DNA of 7,589 nt. Source: Lachnospiraceae bacterium (GTDB taxonomy: Bacteria > Bacillota_A > Clostridia > Lachnospirales > Lachnospiraceae). The notes beneath the pieces are model-generated. The model had not been told where the DNA came from. It made no database searches and was given only the letters and a program-made list of their open reading frames with translations. This document shows, one piece after another, positions 1-5,829 of this stretch (positions within the stretch are counted from its first letter, which is position 1; the number at the start of each line of letters is the position of its first letter). The stretch covers positions 1 to 7,589 of the forward strand of contig JAGCAV010000533.1 in assembly GCA_017652545.1 (NCBI GenBank), written 5' to 3'. Made by a program: the position numbers and the translations under genes.

Positions 1-973
1 TCCGGATCTGGGAGACCAGAAAAGCAAACATCAGGCCAAGCACCAGCGCCGTCAGAACGGACTGCAGGAGGCTTCTCCGGAGAATCCCGTTCGACAGTGC
101 GCCGATGCGCTCAGAGATAACGCTTTCCCGGATCAGATAGGTCAGCAGCCAGTTCGTTCCCCTGACGGGGATATAGCTGATCGTCTCCTGGATCCCGTCA
201 TAGGTGAAAGATACGACACCCTTGTTTCCTTCGGAAAAATCCCTGACAACCTGGTCATAGGAATAACCCTCCTCGTACTTCGCGTTTGACAGGGCTTCCA
301 GGAGGTTATCCTCTACGGCAAGACCGCCGAGAACGGTATTGCTCAGGGCAATGCCCTGGTCGGTATAGATATTGCAGAATGTTGATTCGGAACTCTGTGA
401 CTTCATGGAAACGCCCTGCAGCATGACGTTCATATCGATCTCCATGAAGCATACGACCATCTGCTTTCCGTTAATGGACAGTCCGCGGTCCCGGATCGGA
501 ACGGCAATCACAACCTTCTTTTCCGGGCTTTCTTCGTTCTTGATCGAAATTTCAGGGCCGGAAAGGGTCTTATAGTCAAAAGCATACTGATCGATCTCGT
601 CCACGATATCCTCGTCCGCGGTATAGACCAGTCCGTCCTCGTCAACAAAAGCAAAGCGCTCAAGGCTGAACAGCTGTTTGACATTGCGCTGGTAGGCGCG
701 CATATGCTCAAGATCACCCATATCTTCATCGCTGATCATTCCGAGCGCGATGTTGATGACCCTGATATTGTCATTCAGGTTATCCTCTACGACCTGTTCC
801 CGTCTCCCTGCAAGCTCATCCAGATACAGCATGCTGACAGATCTGACGGCGTCGATCGTATCCTTCTGCGCACTGCGGCCGATCCAGATCGTTCCAAGCA
901 CCATGATCACAACGACGATGGCGCCTCCGATGAAAAGGATCCGTCCGGTATTTGTCTTTTTTCCGTTCTCCAT
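1..973 (-). CDS. Two-transmembrane sensor protein with extracellular Cache-like domain (N-terminal part)
   Basis: The frame is open without a stop from 973 to the window edge and encodes 324 residues, so the C-terminal output domain is missing. The ATG at 973 is preceded by GAAGGAG at 6 bases; an in-frame ATG at 1018 would add 15 residues but has a poor binding site. Residues 12-31 (RILFIGGAIV onward, ending GTIWI) form the first membrane helix and 302-321 (LLQSVLTALVLGLMFAFLV) the second. The roughly 270 residues between are predicted to be outside the cell and contain FAFVDEDGLVYTA (107-119) and NIYTDQGIALSN (201-212), both with the beta-strand/turn pattern of Cache ligand pockets, suggesting a double-Cache domain. 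Similar N-termini in Lachnospiraceae are attached to hybrid histidine kinases or to diguanylate cyclases; which applies here cannot be seen. It follows the amidohydrolase by 65 bases, with no terminator seen between. Confidence 0.85.
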   Translation of the reverse strand, partial: MENGKKTNTGRILFIGGAIVVVIMVLGTIWIGRSAQKDTIDAVRSVSMLYLDELAGRREQVVEDNLNDNIRVINIALGMISDEDMGDLEHMRAYQRNVKQLFSLERFAFVDEDGLVYTADEDIVDEIDQYAFDYKTLSGPEISIKNEESPEKKVVIAVPIRDRGLSINGKQMVVCFMEIDMNVMLQGVSMKSQSSESTFCNIYTDQGIALSNTVLGGLAVEDNLLEALSNAKYEEGYSYDQVVRDFSEGNKGVVSFTYDGIQETISYIPVRGTNWLLTYLIRESVISERIGALSNGILRRSLLQSVLTALVLGLMFAFLVSQIR

Positions 974-1002
974 ATGGTACTCCTTCACGGTGTGTACCGT
1001 AT
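972..1002 (-). promoter_or_regulatory. Possible start-site hairpin over the sensor gene initiation region
   Basis: On the minus strand ATACGGTAC (1002-994) can pair with GTACCATAT (980-972) with one C-A mismatch, leaving the GAAGGA part of the ribosome binding site in the loop and the first two bases of the ATG in the stem. The inner GGTAC/GTACC stem is only 5 bp, so stability is modest. Effects on initiation are speculative. Confidence 0.35.
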
Positions 1003-1038
1003 CATTCCGTTTTTCCATCCTGCAAAAAGATCAGCATC

Positions 1039-2073
1039 TCAAAACCGGGTATGACTCTGTACAGCTCTCACATCGCAGAAAGTCCTGTAATTCTCACGGC
1101 AGACCTTCTCCAGAACCTCACCCGGCAGACCAAGTCCTGTCATCCGCACATTTCCGCGTCCCGTAAAATATGCCCCGTCATCCTCGAGCAGGTATTCCCC
1201 TTCCGTTTCAAGAAAGGTCCTGACCAGGTTCACCCGGGCACGGCTTTCTGCAAGATTCAGCAATGCCGGTTCCTCTCTGATCACCTGCCGGCCTCCAATG
1301 TCTGTTCCGTAAATGATCCGGTCCTGATATTTCATAAAAAACCGGCGGGCATCTTCATGGTTACTTGCAGTCCCCATATTCAGGAACAGCTCCGTTCCCG
1401 GCGTCACATCCGTGCAGACCTTCGGATACCGGTCGAAAATGGCTGCCAGGCGGTCAAGCTGCAGGGACATGAAATAAAAGTGAGGGAACAGGATCCGGAG
1501 ACCGGGATGCCGGGCAAGCACCCTGTCCATCTGTGAATACTGGTCTTCATTATTCACGTATGTGTCATCGTAGAGCCAGCCTGCGCTTCTCGCAAACGCG
1601 TCCACTCCGAATTCATCCCAGAAGGTTTCAGGGTCATTCATGTGCATGATGATCGGAATCTGCGTCCTCTCCGCTTCCGCCCAGTACGGTTCCCAGGTCT
1701 CACTGTCAAAATCCGGGATCGGAAAGGCTTTCCTCATGTTGGGCTTTCCTTCAAGCATCTTGATGCCGGCGCAGCCTTTCTCAGACAGCAGCCTGACCTG
1801 CCCCTGCAGCCGTTTTGCCATTGCGTCCTGCCCGTCCTCCCGCAGATAGATGTTCCGGTCGATCCCTCCGAATACATCGATCCTGATCCCGGATCCGGCT
1901 GCCTCCTCCGCGAAGTCAAGCGCCTCATCCATGGCGCGTTCCATGTCCGTGCTCCTGCCTTTGGGTATGCACAGGAAAGCCGCGCGGTCCGCATTCTCGT
2001 ATGCCAGTATCTCCAGGACACGTTCATTTCCCAGACTCAGGTCATAATGAATGTGCGCATCCGTTATCTTCAT
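1039..2073 (-). CDS. Metal-dependent amidohydrolase-family protein (amidohydrolase 2, COG2159-like)
   Basis: This 344-residue TIM-barrel protein carries the metal-site residues of the amidohydrolase superfamily in the expected order: His7-x-His9 in DAHIHYD on strand 1, Lys105 in GIKML, His144 in IIMHMND, His198 in LFPHFYF and Asp258 in IIYGTDIG. This set fits the ACMSD/lactonase group that hydrolyses lactones or decarboxylates, rather than urease-like enzymes. There is no signal peptide. GGAG lies 5 bases before the ATG, which overlaps the family 9-like stop as ATGA. Together with the sugar dehydrogenase one operon upstream, a sugar lactonase role is conceivable but unproven; TIM-barrel amidohydrolases of unknown function are common in carbohydrate loci. 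Family assignment is strong and the substrate unknown. Confidence 0.9.
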   Translation of the reverse strand: MKITDAHIHYDLSLGNERVLEILAYENADRAAFLCIPKGRSTDMERAMDEALDFAEEAAGSGIRIDVFGGIDRNIYLREDGQDAMAKRLQGQVRLLSEKGCAGIKMLEGKPNMRKAFPIPDFDSETWEPYWAEAERTQIPIIMHMNDPETFWDEFGVDAFARSAGWLYDDTYVNNEDQYSQMDRVLARHPGLRILFPHFYFMSLQLDRLAAIFDRYPKVCTDVTPGTELFLNMGTASNHEDARRFFMKYQDRIIYGTDIGGRQVIREEPALLNLAESRARVNLVRTFLETEGEYLLEDDGAYFTGRGNVRMTGLGLPGEVLEKVCRENYRTFCDVRAVQSHTRF

Positions 2074-2729
2074 ATGATCTCCAGTTCTCCAAATGTTTCC
2101 GGTGTGTGAAAGTCAAGCTTTTCCACCTTTGACCAGCTTGCCCAGTGCGGATGATCCGTATGATCGCCGCACTTGTAAAAATTCCCTTTCATCACGTGCC
2201 CCGGCTCCAGCTGAAGCGGCTGTTCATAGAGGGCTTCCAGCAGTGCCTTCCTGATCAGGACATGCGCGCACCAGCCCCTGCGTCCGCCTTCTTCAAAATC
2301 CGTCACCTGCACTTCCGGATGCGGCAGTCCTCTCGCAAGAACGAACTGTCTCGTAAACCGTCCGGTTCCGAAGGAACAGTGAGAAGCACCGTTGTGATTC
2401 ATTTCGACACTGATATACCCGTACGCCGGTTTCTCCGGAAATACATTGATAAAGGCTTCCATACAGCTGTCCGTATGCACATAGTCATTGGGATTATGAT
2501 ACACGGCCCTCGGGTGTTCTTCATAGCACCACAGCGCAACATCCAGGCCGCGTCCCGGAATATACAGCACGCGGCCGTGTGTTTCCGGCCCGATCTCACC
2601 TTCTTCTCTCCAGTTGTCTATGTCAACGGCAGGATAGTTTTCCGCCCGTTCCTTATCCCTGCTCCAGCTCCAGAAAGGCGCGGCCGTGTCGTTCACGGTC
2701 GGGACCCGATATGTTTTCCCCTGCTTCAT
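2070..2729 (-). CDS. Carbohydrate-binding family 9-like protein, cytoplasmic
   Basis: The 219-residue protein resembles stand-alone CBM9-like domains annotated widely in Bacillota. Recognisable parts are the beta-rich core with DSCMEAFINVFPEKPAYGYISVEMN (start at about residue 87), the aromatic HPHWASW segment (193-199), and the closing motif KGNFYKCGD ... DFHTPETFGELEI (181-218). CBM9 domains normally bind reducing ends of sugars as parts of secreted enzymes, but this protein has no signal peptide or partner catalytic domain, so it is probably cytoplasmic. The start at 2729 is preferred to a GTG at 2771, which lies inside the terminator stem; its ribosome binding site is weak (GGGGAATAACAGG just upstream). 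Its stop overlaps the amidohydrolase start by ATGA, so the two are translationally coupled and likely act in one process. A sugar-processing or sugar-binding role is inference. Confidence 0.85.
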   Translation of the reverse strand: MKQGKTYRVPTVNDTAAPFWSWSRDKERAENYPAVDIDNWREEGEIGPETHGRVLYIPGRGLDVALWCYEEHPRAVYHNPNDYVHTDSCMEAFINVFPEKPAYGYISVEMNHNGASHCSFGTGRFTRQFVLARGLPHPEVQVTDFEEGGRRGWCAHVLIRKALLEALYEQPLQLEPGHVMKGNFYKCGDHTDHPHWASWSKVEKLDFHTPETFGELEII

Positions 2730-2746
2730 CCTGTTATTCCCCGACG

Positions 2747-2799
2747 AAAAAAATGATCTGCGGCCCGGCACAGGTCCGTGCCGAGCCGTTCCGGATCAT
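2747..2799 (-). terminator. Rho-independent terminator after the oxidoreductase gene
   Basis: On the minus strand GATCAT-like outer arms (2753-2758 with 2794-2799, 6 bp) flank an inner 11-bp stem (2761-2771 with 2778-2788, including one G-U pair) with a 6-base loop. The structure ends in seven consecutive U residues (2747-2753). This is a classical intrinsic terminator 62 bases after the oxidoreductase stop. Its U-tract ends 17 bases before the ATG at 2729, so no promoter fits between it and the downstream gene; read-through or controlled antitermination is implied. Confidence 0.85.
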
Positions 2800-2860
2800 C
2801 ACATTCAGTTATTCAGATACGGATCAGAGTGACTGTGTTCCTGCAGGATCATTCTGCCGC

Positions 2861-3883
2861 TTATTCCTCAATCCTGATCACCTTGCCGCCTGCAGCAGCG
2901 GACTCATGAATCGCCGCAATGACCTTCGTGTTGTAAACACCTTTTTCAGCGGTGGCTTCCAGTGTCACCGCACCTCTGAGCACATTGATAAAATGATGTG
3001 TCATAAAGTTCGAATTGCCGATCAGCAGCCCGTCGATCGGCGTTCCGATCGAATGCAGGTTCTCCACATGATCGCTGTAGGTCGTGACACACTGGTCATG
3101 GGTGTTGATATATGCGGTCGACTTTTCGCCGATGATCTCCATCTTGAGATCATATGTCAGTGCCATGCTGTTCGGGAGCACCCAGCTGGAAGTCATGGTC
3201 GCATTTGTGTCATCCTCAAATGTGACGGTCGCCTGGATCGAGTCATAAATATCAAGTCCCATCCTGGTCAGGACCTTCTTTGTCCCGACCGCGTAGACCT
3301 GTTTGACCTTCTTTCCGCCGTTGTACCACATGATCAGGTCGAGCAGATGCGGGAACAGGAACCAGCCCACGCTGGAGCCCTTTGACCATTTGAGCATGTC
3401 TGTCGGAACCAGGATCTTATCATTCAGGCGCGCATTCACATTGATGATGTCACCCAGTGCTCCGGTATCGATATAATTCTTCATGGCAACCATCGGTTCG
3501 TTCCAGCGGTTCTCGAAAGCGACCATGCATACGACACCGTTCTTCTTTACGGCTGCAAGCATTTCTTCGCATTCTTTCACGTCCGTGGAGAACGGCTTCT
3601 CACAGAGAATGTTCACCTTGTGTTCTGCCGCGTAGATGACGGGATCGTGATGCAGGAAATCAGGAACAGCAACGATGATTCCATCCAGGCTGCAGGTATC
3701 GATCATCTCCCTGAAGTCACTGAAGCCTTTCACCTTCTCATCGGCGATCAGTTCCAGCGCCTTATCAAGCGTGGGCTGATATGTATCACTGATCGCGACA
3801 AGCTCGGCATACTGATCCTGCTGAATTGTCTGCGCGTACATTTTTCCTCTGATCCCGGCACCAACAATACCAATTCGATACAT
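2861..3883 (-). CDS. Gfo/Idh/MocA-family NAD(P)-dependent oxidoreductase
   Basis: This 340-residue protein has the length and architecture of sugar, inositol or sugar-derivative dehydrogenases. The N-terminal Rossmann fold begins MYRIGIVGAGIRGKMYA with the dinucleotide loop G8-A-G10-I-R-G13. The catalytic CEKPFS motif is at 94-99, with Lys96, and a putative catalytic His179 and Asp182 are in FPHLLD of the C-terminal domain. There is no signal peptide, so it acts in the cytoplasm. Start choice is supported by GAAGGAGGAG about 7 bases upstream. The gene begins 62 bases after the MalG-like permease and is followed by a strong terminator, so it is probably the last gene of the main transcript. 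It may oxidise the imported sugar or a derivative at C1 or another hydroxyl, but some relatives catalyse NAD-dependent glycoside hydrolysis (GH109) or epimerisation. The family is certain and the reaction unknown. Confidence 0.93.
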   Translation of the reverse strand: MYRIGIVGAGIRGKMYAQTIQQDQYAELVAISDTYQPTLDKALELIADEKVKGFSDFREMIDTCSLDGIIVAVPDFLHHDPVIYAAEHKVNILCEKPFSTDVKECEEMLAAVKKNGVVCMVAFENRWNEPMVAMKNYIDTGALGDIINVNARLNDKILVPTDMLKWSKGSSVGWFLFPHLLDLIMWYNGGKKVKQVYAVGTKKVLTRMGLDIYDSIQATVTFEDDTNATMTSSWVLPNSMALTYDLKMEIIGEKSTAYINTHDQCVTTYSDHVENLHSIGTPIDGLLIGNSNFMTHHFINVLRGAVTLEATAEKGVYNTKVIAAIHESAAAGGKVIRIEE

Positions 3884-3945
3884 ACAACATCTCCTCCTTC
3901 ATCATTTTCTGTTATTCATGTTCTGGTTGATTCACTGAAAAGGCG

Positions 3946-4791
3946 TTATTGCTTGACTGCACCGGCCGTCATGCCGGAAACAAGGTGTTTCTGCAGGAGC
4001 AGGAACAGGATAATGATCGGGATCGTGATAAATGATCCGCCTGCCATCATTGTCGTATAGTCAACCGTATACTGTCCCTTGAAGCTTGAAAGTCCGACCG
4101 GCAGCGTCCACAGCTGATAGGACTTCATCAGTACGCTGGCAAACAGGTATTCATTCCATGAGTTCACAAATGAAAAGAATGCGGTGACTGCAATGCCCGG
4201 TCTTGCAAGCGGCAGGACAATGTGGGTAAAGATCTGCCACTGGCTGGCGCCGTCAACAGCACCGGACTCACTCAGTGAGAACGGAATGCCGTCATAGTAG
4301 CCTTTCATCATCCAGGTGCAGTACGGAACCGAAAAAGAGATATTCAGTACGGTTAACCCGATAAACGTATCCACCAGCTTAAGCCTGCTCATCAGCATAT
4401 ACATCGGGACCAGAAGCAGTGTTCCCGGGATGACCTGCGCGACAACGATCGTATAGCCGATCGACATTCTGCCGGGATACCGGAACTTGGAGAGGGAATA
4501 GCCTCCGAAGCAGGCAACCAGCAGACCGAATACACAGGAAGCCGATGCCACGATCAGGCTGTTTCTCACCCATGCCCAGAAGTCAACGGTCGAAGACTTT
4601 TCCGTGAACAGCTTGATGTACCCTTCCAGCGTAAAGTTCTTTGGCAGCAGTGTAACGCCGTAGCTGTAGATCTCGCCGGTCGGCCTGAACGAGCAGGAGA
4701 TCATCCAGATGACCGGAAGAAGGCAGAACAGGCAAATGATCGTGATTCCGATGTACGTGACAATATCTTTTCTGCGCTTTTTTGCCCTCAT
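3946..4791 (-). CDS. CUT1 sugar ABC transporter permease, MalG/UgpE type
   Basis: This is the second membrane subunit of the importer. The start at 4791 is supported by AGGAGGG 9 bases upstream, by the 4-base ATGA overlap with the MalF-like gene, and by the 281-residue length normal for MalG-like proteins; the ATG at 4872 would add 27 residues that overlap the upstream gene. The protein starts with a basic stretch (MRAKKRRKD), then a first membrane segment at about 11-32 (ending LLPVIWMISCSFRP), and further segments near 78-100, 112-134, 142-160, 200-222 and 250-268. The EAA loop is at about 173-194 with ESGAVDGASQW, so the usual second and third residues E-A-A are E-S-G here. FVNSWNEYLFASVL (208-221) and the ending SGMTAGAVKQ are family hallmarks. 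It probably pairs with the upstream permease and an ATPase encoded elsewhere. Confidence 0.94.
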   Translation of the reverse strand: MRAKKRRKDIVTYIGITIICLFCLLPVIWMISCSFRPTGEIYSYGVTLLPKNFTLEGYIKLFTEKSSTVDFWAWVRNSLIVASASCVFGLLVACFGGYSLSKFRYPGRMSIGYTIVVAQVIPGTLLLVPMYMLMSRLKLVDTFIGLTVLNISFSVPYCTWMMKGYYDGIPFSLSESGAVDGASQWQIFTHIVLPLARPGIAVTAFFSFVNSWNEYLFASVLMKSYQLWTLPVGLSSFKGQYTVDYTTMMAGGSFITIPIIILFLLLQKHLVSGMTAGAVKQ

Positions 4792-5690
4792 AATTCCATG
4801 CCCTCCTGTTTCTGTGCTCTGAGATAAAAGACGACAAAGATCAGGACGACGACCATCATCAGGAATCCGCATGCGGCCGCAATGCCGTAATTAAAATCGT
4901 TGAATGCTTCTTTATACATGTAGATCGTGAGGATCTCGGTCGCCCGGCTCGGGCCGCCTCCTGTCAGGACATATACGATCCCGTAATCGCGGATCGTCCA
5001 GACGATCAGAAGCATGAAGACCACAGCCGAGATCGGTCTCAGCTGCGGGACCGTTATATTCCAGAACTGCTTCCAGTCGGATGCCCCGTCCACCATGGCG
5101 GCCTCATACAGGTCACCCGGAACACTCTGGAGTCCGGCAAGAAGCATGACGGCAACAAAAGGAAATCCCTTCCAGATATTGACAATAACGGCTGAGGTCA
5201 TTGCCACTTTATTGCTGGTCAGCCAGCCGATCCCCGATGAGATCAGGCCGAACCTGACAAGCTCCGTGTTGATAATACCATAGTCCTTCTGCATCATCAG
5301 CATCCAGATCAGGCATGTGACAACTTCAGGCACCGCCCAGGGGATGACGATAATGCCCCGCGCAATGGACCTGCCGACGAATTTTCGATTTAACATGATT
5401 GCAGTCACGTATCCGAGCACATACCGGATCGGAACTGTAATGGCAATATAGAGACAGGTTTTCTTTACAGATGCGATAAAATATTTGTCCCGAAACAGAT
5501 TTTTAAAATTGTCAAGCCCGATAAACCGGCCGTTTTTGGCAGGCCTCAGAAGATACCAGTTCTGGAAACTCATCACGGATATCTTGACGATCGGGTAGAT
5601 CAGCAGCGCAAACATCACCAGGATCAGCGGCCATCCAAATATATATCCGTATTTATTTCTTCCGAGCCTTATGTATTTTCTGTTCTTCAA
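4788..5690 (-). CDS. CUT1 sugar ABC transporter permease, MalF/UgpA type
   Basis: This is one of the two membrane subunits of the sugar importer. From the TTG start it is 300 residues, the usual size of the family; the ATG at 5759 would add 23 residues encoded by the hairpin. Residues 13-36 (KYGYIFGWPLILVMFALLIYP) form the first membrane segment, with further segments near 79-99, 110-132, 165-190, 221-240 and 270-290. The cytoplasmic EAA loop that docks to the ATPase is clear at residues 195-217 (YEAAMVDGASDWKQFW, then NITVPQ), and the family-typical LTGGGPSRATEIL follows at 242-254. The stop TGA overlaps the next permease start as ATGA, giving translational coupling. No ATPase gene is present here, so a shared MsmK/UgpC-type ATPase encoded elsewhere is expected. 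The family is certain; the transported sugar is unknown. Confidence 0.93.
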   Translation of the reverse strand: MKNRKYIRLGRNKYGYIFGWPLILVMFALLIYPIVKISVMSFQNWYLLRPAKNGRFIGLDNFKNLFRDKYFIASVKKTCLYIAITVPIRYVLGYVTAIMLNRKFVGRSIARGIIVIPWAVPEVVTCLIWMLMMQKDYGIINTELVRFGLISSGIGWLTSNKVAMTSAVIVNIWKGFPFVAVMLLAGLQSVPGDLYEAAMVDGASDWKQFWNITVPQLRPISAVVFMLLIVWTIRDYGIVYVLTGGGPSRATEILTIYMYKEAFNDFNYGIAAACGFLMMVVVLIFVVFYLRAQKQEGMEL

Positions 5691-5698
5691 AAGACCAG

Positions 5699-5705
5699 CT
5701 CCTTT
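5699..5705 (-). promoter_or_regulatory. Ribosome binding site that supports a TTG start for the MalF-like permease
   Basis: The minus strand reads AAAGGAG followed by 8 bases (CTGGTCTT) and TTGAAGAACAGA. The spacing is ideal for initiation at the TTG at 5690. The in-frame ATG at 5759 has no recognisable Shine-Dalgarno sequence, and its first codons would run through the 18-bp hairpin. Confidence 0.75.
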
Positions 5706-5708
5706 ATA

Positions 5709-5750
5709 CTTCAGGAGGCCGGAACCGGTCAGGGTTCCGGCCTCCTGAAG
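5709..5750 (-). other. Perfect 18-bp intra-operon stem-loop before the MalF-like permease
   Basis: The arms at 5709-5726 and 5733-5750 are exact 18-base complements (plus-strand left arm CTTCAGGAGGCCGGAACC) with a 6-base loop. In the minus-strand transcript the stem is preceded by AAAAAG and followed by UAUAAAGGAG, so there is no U-tract in the direction of the operon. On the plus strand it is followed by CTTTTTC, so it could terminate antisense transcription. It ends only 3 bases before the permease ribosome binding site. Such hairpins between binding-protein and permease genes commonly stabilise the upstream mRNA and lower permease expression; that role here is inference. Confidence 0.85.
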
Positions 5751-5783
5751 CTTTTTCATTCATAACAATCAGAATTCACACGG

Positions 5784-5820
5784 AGCGTAAACGCTGTTCG
5801 GGAGCGCCGCCGGCGCCCTC
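5784..5820 (-). other. Two small G+C-rich inverted repeats downstream of the binding-protein gene
   Basis: Just after the binding-protein stop codon the minus strand can form a hairpin at 5802-5818, a 7-bp stem including one G-U pair with a GGC loop. Next to it is a perfect 5-bp inverted repeat AGCGT/ACGCT at 5784-5795 with a 2-base spacer. No U-tract follows either one. Together with the larger stem-loop at 5709-5750 they fill most of the 139-base gap before the permease gene. A role in protecting the 3' end of the binding-protein mRNA is plausible but inferred. Confidence 0.45.
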
Positions 5821-5829
5821 AGCTGATGA

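Noticed and set aside
952..1536. Plus-strand frame of 194 codons opposite the amidohydrolase and sensor start
   Set aside because: It is a shadow of the amidohydrolase frame; the translation resembles no family and the opposite strand carries a full set of catalytic motifs.
2145..2756. Plus-strand frame of 203 codons opposite the family 9-like gene
   Set aside because: It is antisense to a coding region with clear family motifs, and its composition (many Arg, Pro and His) is typical of a reverse-frame artefact.
2579..3385. Long plus-strand frame of 268 codons opposite the oxidoreductase and family 9-like genes
   Set aside because: It is antisense to two well-supported genes, has a low-complexity Cys/Arg/Ser-rich start, no recognisable domain and no obvious ribosome binding site.
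3884..3945. Possible CcpA (cre) operator or promoter between the MalG-like permease and the oxidoreductase
   Set aside because: I looked for a cre-like palindrome and a -35/-10 pair and found none that fits well; only the ribosome binding site is supported.
5709..5750. The 18-bp hairpin as a terminator of the main operon
   Set aside because: In the minus-strand direction it is followed by UAUAAAGGAG, not a U-tract; only the plus-strand direction has a short T run.
5691..5759. N-terminal 23-residue extension of the MalF-like permease from an ATG at 5759
   Set aside because: There is no ribosome binding site, it would be encoded by an 18-bp hairpin, and it precedes the family-typical N-terminus.
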